Positions 1 through 7,701 of a stretch of 49,940 nucleotides of DNA are shown here, piece after piece (the first letter of the stretch is position 1; every line of letters starts with the position of its first letter). Both the position numbers and the translations under genes were made by a program. The notes beneath the pieces are model-generated. The model did no database searches. It saw only the letters and a list, made by a program, of their open reading frames with translations, and was not told the origin of the DNA. Where the stretch lies: positions 1 to 49,940 of the forward strand of contig JAKSML010000010.1 in the NCBI GenBank assembly GCA_024400665.1, read 5' to 3'. This DNA is from Bacteroidales bacterium (GTDB lineage Bacteria > Bacteroidota > Bacteroidia > Bacteroidales > P3).

Positions 1-95
1 GCTGGGACACGAACTATTTGTTCTCTCTGCTGACAATTTGATGCGTTTGCCCTGGGGTGGGAGGTTTGAAAATCGTCTATGTGGCTTTTTTTTCG

Positions 96-103
96 TATCT
101 TTG
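96..103 (+). promoter_or_regulatory. Bacteroidetes -7 promoter element
   Basis: TATCTTTG followed by C matches the Bacteroidetes -7 consensus TAnnTTTG. It sits 5 bases before the GTG proposed as the acyltransferase start. Confidence 0.6.
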
Positions 104-107
104 CAGC

Positions 108-1226
108 GTGAAAAAGACGTTGCTATACGAGATTTCTATCATCAGGCCGCTGATTATCTTTCTGTTAGTGGTCTATCACACGCTTTGCGTGTTCACAGGA
201 GGCTGGGTTCCGCCCGAGGGTGTGCCGGAAAACAGCCTTTATTGGTGGCTGGGCCATCTTATCAGCGGCTTCCGTATTGAGACGATAGCTTTCGTTGGCG
301 GCTATGTCTTCTGTTTCCAAAGCGTGGAGCTGGGCAAGCGCAAGAATTTTCCCGCCTTTGTGTGGAAGAAGTTCAAGCGGCTCATCATTCCCTGCTTTGT
401 GTTCGGCATTGTCTATTTCTTGCTCTATCGCTTCAATCCGCAGCACTTTTCGTGGAATGTGGCTTTCTGGCGCGTGGCCAACGGCATCGGCCATCTCTGG
501 TTTCTGCCCATGCTCTTTTGGTGCTTCCTCGCCTCTTGGCTTATCGATCGTCTGCTAAAATGGCTCTCCGAGCGTCATCCGTCATACTATCAGCTTGTTG
601 GCTGGCTGCTGCTTGTTGCCTTGGCGGGGGTCTCCCTGCTCCGTGTCACGGGGTTGAAGATGGGGCTCTCACGCGCACCCTATTTCATATTCTATTTCTA
701 TCTCGGCTATTGGCTGAGGGTTGTGGGGGCAAGGTGGCGCGAGGGCTGTCGCACCGTTTCTCATGGCTGGCTTATCGCCATTTTGTGGATTGCCTATTTC
801 GTATTTGTCGTTTTGCATCAGCAGGTCACGCACAACTATCTGCCGGGCTGCGACTTCCGCTGTCCGCGTCCTTTGCAGGGGTGGAGCCAGTTGGCTATCC
901 GCCTTCTTTCTTTAGGCCATACGCTCTGCGGCATCCTTGCCGTGTATGTCTCTGTGATGTGCTGGCTGGGCAGACATAAGGCTGCCGATGCTCAGCCGAG
1001 CCCTGCGCTCAAGGAGTGCTCGCGTCTGTGCTATGGCGTCTATGTGCTGCACATGTTCTTCATGCAGTATCTCTATTTCTATTCTCCGCTGCCGCAGTGG
1101 TGCTGTGCTTCGGGGGCGGGCGTGTGGCTCATGCCCTGGCTTGTGCTGGCCCTCACCCTTGTTCCCAGCGTCCTCGTCACCTGGCTGCTCCTCAAGACTC
1201 GCTTTGGCCGTATGCTGATAGGGTAG
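108..1226 (+). CDS. Acyltransferase family 3 (integral membrane O-acyltransferase)
   Basis: About 372 residues with roughly ten hydrophobic segments, the first holding the RPLIIFLLVVYHT-type stretch typical of the membrane acyltransferase 3 family, which moves acyl groups onto sugars or other surface molecules. The reading frame extends to an ATG at 57, but the promoter-like TATCTTTG at 96-103 lies inside that extension. The GTG at 108 (Val-Lys-Lys-Thr) just downstream is therefore the more likely start, giving a nearly leaderless message. It stands alone on the plus strand and ends in an intergenic repeat region. The acceptor substrate cannot be told from the sequence; polysaccharide modification is a family-level guess. 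Confidence 0.75.
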   Translation: MKKTLLYEISIIRPLIIFLLVVYHTLCVFTGGWVPPEGVPENSLYWWLGHLISGFRIETIAFVGGYVFCFQSVELGKRKNFPAFVWKKFKRLIIPCFVFGIVYFLLYRFNPQHFSWNVAFWRVANGIGHLWFLPMLFWCFLASWLIDRLLKWLSERHPSYYQLVGWLLLVALAGVSLLRVTGLKMGLSRAPYFIFYFYLGYWLRVVGARWREGCRTVSHGWLIAILWIAYFVFVVLHQQVTHNYLPGCDFRCPRPLQGWSQLAIRLLSLGHTLCGILAVYVSVMCWLGRHKAADAQPSPALKECSRLCYGVYVLHMFFMQYLYFYSPLPQWCCASGAGVWLMPWLVLALTLVPSVLVTWLLLKTRFGRMLIG

Positions 1227-1235
1227 TCGAATCTC

Positions 1236-1341
1236 ATTCGACTCGTTCTATTCATTCGACTATCTTTGATTCTACTGCTTTAGGGTTGTATTTCAAATGT
1301 TTATGTTTTGAGTCGAACGAGTCGAATGAGTCGAATGGGGT
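1236..1341. repeat. Inverted GTCGAA-type repeat
   Basis: Arms at 1236-1261 and 1311-1336 are imperfect inverted copies (about 22 of 26 bases complementary) built from the motif GAGTCGAAY. The 31-base segment 1311-1341 recurs at 42155-42185 with one mismatch, so this is a dispersed repeat. The rest of the 1227-1460 gap shows no convincing gene. Confidence 0.7.
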
Positions 1342-1463
1342 TATTCGAGTCTTTCTCATGATTGTGGAGTGGGGATTTCTGATTGATTTCTGGTGATTTC
1401 TTTCAAGCCTCAATGTCGGGCATTCTTGCAATGTGAGAGGCAGCCATAAATCAGTGGGTGCAA

Positions 1464-1498
1464 TAAAAAAGCCCCCAACTTGCGAAGGGAGCTTTTTA
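1464..1498 (-). terminator. Rho-independent terminator of rpmE
   Basis: Read on the minus strand, AAAAAGCTCCC pairs with GGGGGCTTTTT around a short loop and is followed by a T-rich end. It lies about 20 bases after the rpmE stop. Confidence 0.8.
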
Positions 1499-1517
1499 AT
1501 CTAAAACCTAAAACAAA

Positions 1518-1775
1518 TTACTTCTTGGAGTATTTCTTGTACTTGTTCATGAACTTATCAACACGTCCAGCGGTGTCAACGAGTTTCAACTTACCAGTGA
1601 AGAAGGGGTGGGAGGTGTTGGTGATTTCCAACTTCACCACGGGGTACTCTTTACCATCAGTGAAGGTAACGGTCTCTTTGGTAGCTGCGCAGCTCTTGGT
1701 GAGGATCATGTTGTCGTTAGACATGTCTTTGAAAACTACCAGTCTGTAGTTCTCGGGATGGATTCCTTTTTTCAT
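1518..1775 (-). CDS. rpmE2: 50S ribosomal protein L31, type B
   Basis: 85 residues starting MKKGIHPENYRLVVFKD and containing the SHPFFTGK segment and a basic tail, matching type B L31 over its full length. L31 binds the large-subunit side of the 70S intersubunit bridge. The zinc-binding CxxC of type A L31 is absent, as expected for type B (C-minus). It is transcribed alone: a TAACTTTG promoter lies about 115 bases upstream on the minus strand (around 1888-1896) and a strong terminator follows. Type B paralogues are zinc-responsive in some bacteria, but no Zur-like operator was recognised here. Confidence 0.95.
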   Translation of the reverse strand: MKKGIHPENYRLVVFKDMSNDNMILTKSCAATKETVTFTDGKEYPVVKLEITNTSHPFFTGKLKLVDTAGRVDKFMNKYKKYSKK

Positions 1776-1887
1776 TTTTAAGGTCTTTTTTGCCGTTTTA
1801 AGCAGTGGCTCTTAAACGATTGTTATTATTATAGTTAACTATTAATTTTCTGTCAAAAATGGGCGTTTTTAGGGCTCATTTGCGGGT

Positions 1888-1896
1888 GCAAAGTTA
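1888..1896 (-). promoter_or_regulatory. Promoter -7 element of rpmE
   Basis: The minus strand reads TAACTTTGC, a match to TAnnTTTG. It would give rpmE a leader of roughly 100 bases. Confidence 0.6.
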
Positions 1897-1976
1897 CACA
1901 TTTTTTTTGACATGGCAAAATATTTTTTTTGCTAAGTGGCTCTTTTTCGGAAAAATGTGTACTTTTTCGGTTGGAT

Positions 1977-2693
1977 TTAGAACTTCAGGTTGAGGGTTGC
2001 GGAGGTGATGATGTCCTGGTTCTTGACGCCTTCGGGGACGAGGCTGTGGTACTCGTAGCTGAAGTTGAGGGCGATGGAGGCGTGCTTGCTGATCTGGGTG
2101 GAGAGGCTGGTCACGCTGTTGATGATATAGTCGCCAGAGAAGTCGGTGACGGAGGGCTGGTAGAAGGTGGTGTGCTTAAGGCTCACGTTGTCGCCAATCT
2201 TCTGCTTGATCTTGAGACGGAGAGAGAGACGGTTGACTTGGTTGGCAAGGTCAATGCCCTCGAAGTAATCGACATAGTCAAAAACATAGGCGGCGCTGAT
2301 GGAGTAGTCGCAGTTTGCGTTCCAGAAGATGCGGTATTTGGCGCCGGCGAGGAAGCTGAGTTTGTAGTTATACTTGTTGTAAGGGTTGAGGTTGATGGTG
2401 GCGGACAGGAAGGGCGACCAGCGGCTGTACTGCCAGAGGTCGAATTTCACGTTGCCGGTGAAGTTGTTTTCGTATTCAACCTTGTCCTTCATGCCATAGA
2501 CGTAGTTGTAGTTGGCGTCGAAGGCGAGGGTGCTGTCGTTGCGCTCGATGCCGCCGTTGGTGTTGAAGATGGTGGTGTTGACGTTACCGTTTTTGTATTC
2601 GCCACCAAAACCGAGTTTGTAAGTCCATTTGCTCTGTGCCGACACGGTGGAGATGGCGGCAATCATCAGCATGGCTAATAATACTTTACGCAT
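1977..2693 (-). CDS. DUF481-type outer membrane beta-barrel protein
   Basis: 238 residues with a cleavable signal peptide (MRKVLLAMLMIAAISTVSAQ, predicted cut after VSA). The mature part alternates aromatic and polar residues in many amphipathic strands and ends in a terminal phenylalanine (LNLKF), the usual outer-membrane barrel ending. The repeated GxxYRIFW and FSYEYHSLVPEG segments fit the DUF481/YdiY salt-induced barrel family. The gene is monocistronic: TACCTTTG at about 2729-2736 on the minus strand is its promoter and the next gene upstream has its own. Its transport or structural role is unknown. Confidence 0.7.
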   Translation of the reverse strand: MRKVLLAMLMIAAISTVSAQSKWTYKLGFGGEYKNGNVNTTIFNTNGGIERNDSTLAFDANYNYVYGMKDKVEYENNFTGNVKFDLWQYSRWSPFLSATINLNPYNKYNYKLSFLAGAKYRIFWNANCDYSISAAYVFDYVDYFEGIDLANQVNRLSLRLKIKQKIGDNVSLKHTTFYQPSVTDFSGDYIINSVTSLSTQISKHASIALNFSYEYHSLVPEGVKNQDIITSATLNLKF

Positions 2694-2727
2694 AATTTTA
2701 TTCTTTTTAGTTTTTAATTATTGATGT

Positions 2728-2736
2728 GCAAAGGTA
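2728..2736 (-). promoter_or_regulatory. Promoter -7 element of the DUF481 gene
   Basis: The minus strand reads TACCTTTGC, about 35 bases before the ATG. Confidence 0.6.
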
Positions 2737-2897
2737 CAAAAAAAAATTGATATATTGCAAAAAGTGAAAATTACTTGTTGTGTTTGCTCTGCATTAGAGG
2801 GGAAAGAGGACTCTTTATGTTGTCAAAAATATTGAATTAGCACGAATAATTAGATGTTCCCTGAAATCAAACAAAAATCCGCTCTCCGATATTATTT

Positions 2898-2988
2898 TGG
2901 GGGGGGCGGAGGCGGAGCGAAGAGCGAAGGAAGAGCGAAGGAAGGGAGGAAGAAGGGAGGAAGAAGGGTGGAAGAAGGGAGAAGGAGG
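2898..2988. repeat. Homopurine low-complexity tract
   Basis: About 90 bases almost entirely G and A on the plus strand, made of short GGAAGAAGGGA and GAGCGAAG units. It starts with a run of eight G and ends at the 3' end of the AraC gene. Confidence 0.85.
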
Positions 2989-2991
2989 TTG

Positions 2992-3864
2992 TCAGGGCTT
3001 TTCATTCAGGCACAGGCGGCGGTAGTCGTTAGGGGTTGTCTGGGTGTGGCGTCTGTAGTAGTGGTCGAATTGGGAGGTGCTGCAGAAGCCCGAGCGCTGG
3101 GCAATCTCGGCTATGGTGAGCTTTCCGTCGCCCAGCATCAGGTTGATGTCCAAGATGGCTTTTGTGTTAACCCAATCCATGACGGTCTTCCCGCTTGCGG
3201 CACGCACTATGCTGCTTAGGTGGTTCTCGCTTAGCCCTAACAGGTTGGCATAATAGCCTATGTTGCGTTGGAGAGGGTCGTAATGGGTGTTGATGGCCGT
3301 CAAAAAGTCGTTCATTCTTTGCGACTTATTGTCGGTGGGGATGACTTTTGTGCCGAAGCGGGAGCTGTGTATCAGCGTCAGCAGGGCCTTGATGAGCAGC
3401 TTGACGCTGGGCTTGCTGTCGTCATCGATGGTCAGCACTGACTTCATCAGGCCGAAGAAGCTTTCTATCACCTCGGCCTCTTGTGCCGAAAGGTTTATCT
3501 CCATCTCTTGGTAGGGCACAAGGCTGGCAAACTCTTCGCCCGTGAACGCTGCCATGAGCGGGTGGTAGGAGTTGTCGTGGCCCAACACCGATATGGTCGA
3601 GCCCTTGGGCAGGATTACCATCTTGCGGCTGTTCATGGTGACCTCCTTCATGTTGAACCGAATATCGGCGCAGCCCTGCTTCACATATATTATCCTGTGC
3701 TCGGGGCTCTGCATTACCTTGCCTATCACCACGCGGTCTCTGTAGGGGGCGTAGTCGGTGATGAGGGACAGCCCTTCGGAGAAGAAGTTCTCCTTGTTGC
3801 TGTCCAGCAGGTGCATTTTGCTGCGGACTAAATTGTCTATAATGTGGATTTCCTTGTCACCCAT
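2992..3864 (-). CDS. AraC family transcriptional regulator
   Basis: 290 residues. The C-terminal ~95 residues hold the two helix-turn-helix motifs of AraC/XylS regulators: LGLSENHLSSIVRAASGKT, then LTIAEIAQRSGFCSTSQFDH with the conserved family ending (YYRRHTQTTPNDYRR). The N-terminal ~150 residues are beta-rich and look like the cupin sensor found in many family members. A TATATTTG promoter lies 31-38 bases upstream on the minus strand. It is divergent from the lipoprotein gene at 4415, whose promoter lies about 100 bases away, so that gene is a plausible target. The ligand is unknown. Confidence 0.9.
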   Translation of the reverse strand: MGDKEIHIIDNLVRSKMHLLDSNKENFFSEGLSLITDYAPYRDRVVIGKVMQSPEHRIIYVKQGCADIRFNMKEVTMNSRKMVILPKGSTISVLGHDNSYHPLMAAFTGEEFASLVPYQEMEINLSAQEAEVIESFFGLMKSVLTIDDDSKPSVKLLIKALLTLIHSSRFGTKVIPTDNKSQRMNDFLTAINTHYDPLQRNIGYYANLLGLSENHLSSIVRAASGKTVMDWVNTKAILDINLMLGDGKLTIAEIAQRSGFCSTSQFDHYYRRHTQTTPNDYRRLCLNEKP

Positions 3865-3894
3865 CTTTCCTTTGATTTAGAATGTTTTATTTTG

Positions 3895-3902
3895 CAAATA
3901 TA
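3895..3902 (-). promoter_or_regulatory. Promoter -7 element of the AraC gene
   Basis: The minus strand reads TATATTTG followed by C, 31 bases before the ATG. Confidence 0.6.
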
Positions 3903-3999
3903 CGAAAAAAAACCGAATAATTGATTTTTTCTATGCAAAAGTCATTGAAATAGTCAAAAAAATAATAGAAATAGACAATTTTGAATGAAAAAATAGCTG

Positions 4000-4007
4000 T
4001 AAATTTG
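4000..4007 (+). promoter_or_regulatory. Promoter -7 element for the 4.4 kb lipoprotein transcript
   Basis: TAAATTTG followed by C matches TAnnTTTG and points at the lipoprotein gene at 4415. If used it gives an unusually long leader of about 400 bases. Confidence 0.5.
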
Positions 4008-4129
4008 CAACATGAAAGAGGGGAAGCAGCAGCCCTCTGTAACGAATAGATAAAACTAATTATTAACACATTAGCCGAATGCGACGACGCAGGAGGTTAG
4101 CAATAAAAAAAGGAAGGAATGCGTTTAGG

Positions 4130-4192
4130 ATGAAAAAGTCCTGCACCTGTTGTGGTGTGCCGAGGTGCAGGACGGGAATTTTGAGGGCGTGA
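4130..4192 (+). other. Cysteine-rich micro-ORF in a structured leader
   Basis: ATG to TGA encodes 20 residues (MKKSCTCCGVPRCRTGILRA) with four cysteines, preceded by a purine-rich AGGAAGG. A second 19-codon frame starts at 4192, overlapping the stop. The DNA also forms an 11-bp perfect stem (4138-4148 with 4163-4173). It could be a leader peptide, a small secreted peptide, or chance coding over an RNA hairpin. The remainder of 3865-4414 has no other gene I can support. Confidence 0.3.
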
Positions 4193-4414
4193 TGGCGGAA
4201 AAGGAGTCGGGAAGATTGGCATCAGAGCGATTTCGCAGTCCCGTTCCATAGCGCCCAAGGCATAGAGCGATTGTTCTATAACGTGGAAAGTAACGAGAGA
4301 AGAACGACTTTATTGTCTGGACAAGAAAAAAATGCCGCAGTCCAGCAGCACCAAGGCAAAAATAGTTATTCAAATAGTTTTAAACATTATAAACATTAAA
4401 AGATAATAAACAAA

Positions 4415-5113
4415 ATGAAAATTAGAAATTCAATCTTAGCAATAATGTTAATCGCAGCTGTCAGTATGGCGGCTTGCAGTAAAGAAGATAATGTTAATAC
4501 CGCCAATTCTGTAGAAAACGGAGCAAAAAGTGATGTTGAACTTCCCATCTATTTGAACGGGGTTCTTGTTGAGAGTTTGAGCCAAATGGATAGTAGCGAT
4601 TATGTCAGTGTTTCCACAGATACGGCTTGCTATTACTTTGACAGCGAATTGTCCTTTCAGAATTTCTGTGTGGCAAACAATTTAAGTGATTTGTATGCAA
4701 GCAACCAAACAATGGACGATCTCTATCAGAAAGCAGTTGAACTTGGAATTCAAAATTCAGAAGAAATCCCAGATGAAATGAACGAATATTTCAATAAGCT
4801 GACAGGCCGAACACTGACGCAAGATGATAAGTTTTTCTTAGGATGTGTGTATGATGGACAAACCTATACGGGCACAAGTGCTCTTATGGGTATGGATTGG
4901 CCCACGTTGGGTAAATTGAACAAAAAAGTGTCATCGTTCAAGTTGTACAACATCGTTAGCTTCTGTGGCCTTTGGTTCTGCCATAAGACGTGGTGGGGAA
5001 AACCAAGAGACTTTTATTTTGTGGTGGGTACCCCTGGAATGGTAACCGGCTATCCGTATCTTTACCCATCACAAGACAATAAATATTGTTCTTATTTTAC
5101 ATTGGGTCTTTAA
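4415..5113 (+). CDS. Predicted lipoprotein, unknown function
   Basis: 232 residues with a lipoprotein signal peptide ending in the lipobox SMAAC (Cys20) and followed by SKEDN. Acidic residues after the cysteine fit outer-surface lipoproteins of this phylum. The middle has SFQNFCVANN and an acidic helix-rich segment; the C-terminal 80 residues hold several aromatic residues and cysteines (SFCGLWFCHKTWWGK). I do not recognise a family. It has its own promoter at 4000 and a strong terminator after it, so it is monocistronic. Lower GC than the barrel genes downstream. Confidence 0.75.
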   Translation: MKIRNSILAIMLIAAVSMAACSKEDNVNTANSVENGAKSDVELPIYLNGVLVESLSQMDSSDYVSVSTDTACYYFDSELSFQNFCVANNLSDLYASNQTMDDLYQKAVELGIQNSEEIPDEMNEYFNKLTGRTLTQDDKFFLGCVYDGQTYTGTSALMGMDWPTLGKLNKKVSSFKLYNIVSFCGLWFCHKTWWGKPRDFYFVVGTPGMVTGYPYLYPSQDNKYCSYFTLGL

Positions 5114-5119
5114 CCAATT

Positions 5120-5153
5120 GTCAGGTCTGGCACAATAATATGCCAGACCTGAC
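5120..5153 (+). terminator. Terminator after the lipoprotein gene
   Basis: Perfect 13-bp stem (5120-5132 GTCAGGTCTGGCA with 5141-5153) and 8-base loop. It is followed by GTTGTTAG, a weak T tract, 7 bases after the stop. Confidence 0.75.
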
Positions 5154-5186
5154 GTTGTTAGATTAGAGATATAAAAAATTCAATAT

Positions 5187-5741
5187 ATGAAAAGAATAAG
5201 GATTTTATTGTTTGTCGTCGCCTGCCTGTCGGGCTGGACGGCGGGGGCGCAGCAGATGCTGGACGGCCCTTTCAGCATCAAGGTGGGAGGCGGCGTGGCT
5301 GGCAGCCTTTCAGCGTTAGAGGCTTGGCATGTGTCCCTCGGGGGCGAGTACAAGATAGGGCGCTGTGGCTTGGATGTGGATTTGTTGCACAGCATCGCAG
5401 ACAATTCTACGATTCAAGCGTCCGACTACACCGTCGTCCCGTCCGTCCGCCACTATGTGGACCGCAAGCAGCATTTCTATCTAACCACGGGCGGCAGCCT
5501 GCAATGGGGCGACGCTGCCTCGCCAGCCGTCGCGGCGAAGGCGCAGCGCTATTGGTTCGGCTACCTCTTTGCCGGCTTCGGGGTGAAGATCAACTTCCTG
5601 CCCCTCGACAAGAAGGTGAACTTCGGCTTCGATTGCTCGGTGACATTGCCCTTGCTCTTCTACGGCAATTTTGATGCCTGGACGCAGAACTTGCAGTTCA
5701 GGTCGATGCAGACGAATGGGGGCTTTTTTATCAACTTCTAA
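5187..5741 (+). CDS. Outer membrane beta-barrel protein
   Basis: 184 residues. The signal peptide is MKRIRILLFVVACLSGWTAGAQ. The mature protein is built from amphipathic strands (SLGGEYKIGRCGLDVDLL, YFAGFGVKINF-type stretches) and ends GGFFINF with a terminal phenylalanine, as in small 8-stranded OmpX/OmpW-like barrels. It precedes the next barrel gene by 12 bases, so the two are probably co-transcribed. No promoter match is obvious in the 30 bases after the preceding terminator. The function is unknown; a host-surface or envelope-structure role is a guess. Confidence 0.65.
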   Translation: MKRIRILLFVVACLSGWTAGAQQMLDGPFSIKVGGGVAGSLSALEAWHVSLGGEYKIGRCGLDVDLLHSIADNSTIQASDYTVVPSVRHYVDRKQHFYLTTGGSLQWGDAASPAVAAKAQRYWFGYLFAGFGVKINFLPLDKKVNFGFDCSVTLPLLFYGNFDAWTQNLQFRSMQTNGGFFINF

Positions 5742-5753
5742 TCTTGCAGCACT

Positions 5754-6401
5754 ATGAAACAGTTCTTTATCATCTTCGCATTTGTCGCTATGCTTATCCC
5801 AGCGTGGGGGCAGCGTGCCGAAGGCTCGGCCGATAGCCTCAAGCTGCACGACATCGCTCTTCAGCGTGCCAAGGCAGAGAAGGGCGGCTCGTTTGTGTTC
5901 GCCAATATGTGGGAGTGCCCGCTGACTTTGTCGAACGACTATATGGAAATCACCAACGGAAACTTGAACGTCGGCTACGGCTACTTCTTTGCCGACAGGT
6001 TCGCCCTGACGGCGTGCTACTCGGCCAAGAACTTCGCCGACGGCTTTTTCGGCAGCGACGGCTTCTCCTTTGACATGCTCTCGGAGCAGGGGCTCACCCT
6101 CGGCGTGCGCGGCTACCTCTTCCGTCGCGCCGGGTTCTATGCCGAGGTCGGCGTCCGCCTCGGCCATGTCCACCGCCTTTCGGGCGGCGTGTCCGGCGTG
6201 ACGCGCTACAGCTACATCCGCCCCGCGTTCTCCTTCGGCTACGAGTATCTGATAACCCACGGCTTCCCCGCCTTCTGCAACCGCCTCGGCGTGACGGCCT
6301 CTTTCAACGGCATCATCCCGCTCCTGCGCGATGCGGAACGCGGCTTTGCCGAAATGCCCTACCTCTCAGGACCGTATATCGGCTTCGTATATCATTTTTA
6401 G
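5754..6401 (+). CDS. Outer membrane beta-barrel protein
   Basis: 215 residues with the signal peptide MKQFFIIFAFVAMLIPAWGQ. The strand-rich mature domain (LNVGYGYFFADRFALTACYS, GLTLGVRGYLFRRAGFYAEV) ends GFVYHF with a terminal phenylalanine, the typical outer-membrane barrel insertion signal. It follows the preceding barrel gene by 12 bases and appears to be the second gene of a pair. Both proteins have the same general plan but are not close copies. It is followed by a 26-bp perfect hairpin that may end the transcript. Confidence 0.65.
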   Translation: MKQFFIIFAFVAMLIPAWGQRAEGSADSLKLHDIALQRAKAEKGGSFVFANMWECPLTLSNDYMEITNGNLNVGYGYFFADRFALTACYSAKNFADGFFGSDGFSFDMLSEQGLTLGVRGYLFRRAGFYAEVGVRLGHVHRLSGGVSGVTRYSYIRPAFSFGYEYLITHGFPAFCNRLGVTASFNGIIPLLRDAERGFAEMPYLSGPYIGFVYHF

Positions 6402-6420
6402 ACTGCCACGGGCTTTTGTT

Positions 6421-6475
6421 GCCTTTGAGAAGGGGAGGGCGGCCGTTCCACGGCCGCCCTCCCCTTCTCAAAGGC
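6421..6475. repeat. Perfect 26-bp hairpin
   Basis: Arms 6421-6446 and 6450-6475 are exactly complementary around a 3-base loop; the stem is very GC-rich. No T tract follows. It starts 19 bases after the barrel-gene stop, so it could act as an mRNA end or 3' stabiliser for that transcript. Confidence 0.85.
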
Positions 6476-6488
6476 GATGCACGGGGGT

Positions 6489-6740
6489 GTCGGAGGGGCG
6501 AAAGGGGGCGTTGCAGGAGTGCGGGAGGGTGTCGGAGGGGCGAAAGGGGGCGTTGTAGGAGTGCGGGAGGGTGTCGGAGGGGCGAAAGGCGGCGTTGCAG
6601 GAGTGCGGGAGGGTGTCGGAGGGGCGAAAGGGGGCGTTGCAGGGGTGCGGGAGGGTGTCGGAGGGGCGAAAGGGGGTGTTGCAGGAGTGCGGAAGGGTGT
6701 CGGAGGGGTGAAAGGGGGCGTTGCGGGGTGTTTTTTCGGC
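6489..6740. repeat. Tandem repeat, 42-bp unit, about six copies
   Basis: Copies start at 6489, 6531, 6573, 6615, 6657 and 6699, each beginning GTCGGAGGGGCGAAAGGG and ending near GTGCGGGAGGGT. Copies differ by one or a few bases. Every unit has several runs of 3-5 G on the plus strand, so quadruplex formation is possible. Because 42 is a multiple of three, frames stay open on both strands, but I do not read this as protein coding. Confidence 0.95.
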
Positions 6741-6986
6741 ATGGTTAGTATTTTGGCCAAGTTGCAGGCCTTCGTTTAGGCGAAGTTAGTTGCGTAGCCG
6801 CATTGTGTGTCGTCAATTAGGCCATGTTAGTTTGTTGGCCGAATTGTAGGCCTTCAATTAGGTGACGTTAGTTATGTGGCCGAATTGTAGGACATCAATT
6901 AGGCCTCGTTAGTTATGTAGCCGCATTGAGGGTTGTCAATTCGGCGTAGTCAGTTGCTTGGCCGCATTGAGGGCTGTCAATTCGGC
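6741..6986. repeat. Tandem repeat, 41-bp unit, six copies
   Basis: Six degenerate copies follow the 42-bp array directly, at 6741, 6782, 6823, 6864, 6905 and 6946, ending 6986. Shared parts are GTTAGT near the start, GGCCGMATTG in the middle and GTCAATTMGGC at the end. The sequence is unrelated to the preceding array and more diverged, so it is probably older. Confidence 0.9.
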
Positions 6987-7085
6987 GAAGAAAATATCGT
7001 TGCAAAGATTTTTTGACACAATATTTCGTCGAAGTGTGCGTTTATGGTGTTGTAAATCGATTTTATTGTCTTAAAAACCTCAGTT

Positions 7086-7619
7086 ATGTCATTCGAGCCT
7101 ACTTTCAGTCTGGACCAGCTGTTTATCTCGCCTTTCGATGCGGAGCGCGTCTATAATGTGCGCGGCGAGTGGCACTGGGAGCCGTTGGAGCGCAACTTGC
7201 AGCCCTCCGGCATACCGATTCTCGACCGTTTCTTGCAGTTCCTGGCCGCCGGCGGCTCCGACCGCACGACGTTCTTCGGCCGCGAGGGGCTGAATATGCC
7301 CGTGTGGTACTGCTACGATGAGCGGAAGCGCCGCGGCGTGGGGAAGCTGTCGCTCTCGACCAACGATTTCTACGGCTTCATACATGTGCTCACGGGTTTG
7401 ACGCTGTCGGAGTTCTGCAACCGCTACGCGCTGCGCCTGTCCGACGAGCTGCTGCGCTATACCGACATGAACATCGGCGATGTGGCCCGCCGCGCCGGCG
7501 CCATCGACCACACGAACCTCTGCCGCCTCTACCGCCGCTACTACGGCTGCACCCCCACCGACCGCCGCCGCGCCGTGCGCCACAAGGGCGAGGCAGGCCG
7601 CTACCGCGTGGCTAAGTGA
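7086..7619 (+). CDS. Small AraC-type helix-turn-helix regulator
   Basis: 177 residues. The C-terminal ~80 residues look like an AraC DNA-binding domain: a first helix-turn-helix around LTGLTLSEFCNRYALRLSDELL, the linker MNIGDVARRAGAIDHTNLCR, then LYRRYYGCTPTDRRRA, the family's conserved end. The N-terminal ~95 residues are not a recognisable cupin. It is shorter than usual (250-300 residues). It lies just downstream of the two tandem arrays and 280 bases before the fucosidase gene, which it might regulate. GC content is high like the neighbouring chromosome. Confidence 0.75.
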   Translation: MSFEPTFSLDQLFISPFDAERVYNVRGEWHWEPLERNLQPSGIPILDRFLQFLAAGGSDRTTFFGREGLNMPVWYCYDERKRRGVGKLSLSTNDFYGFIHVLTGLTLSEFCNRYALRLSDELLRYTDMNIGDVARRAGAIDHTNLCRLYRRYYGCTPTDRRRAVRHKGEAGRYRVAK

Positions 7620-7701
7620 CAGAGCAGCTGCGAACTCTCCGCCAATTAATTTACGAATATTAGAAGATTAGAAGATGGGAAAATGGAGGATTGGAAGGCT
7701 C

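Noticed and set aside
1261-1268. TATCTTTG as a promoter
   Set aside because: No gene follows on the plus strand and it lies inside the inverted repeat, so it is probably chance.
6477-6779. A 100-residue Gly/Val-rich repeat protein (plus) and a Pro-rich one (minus) across the 42-bp array
   Set aside because: Both frames are open only because the unit is a multiple of three; there is no plausible start region or signal, and other frames are open as well.
6489-6986. Possible CRISPR array
   Set aside because: Units abut directly without unique spacers, and no cas genes are present.
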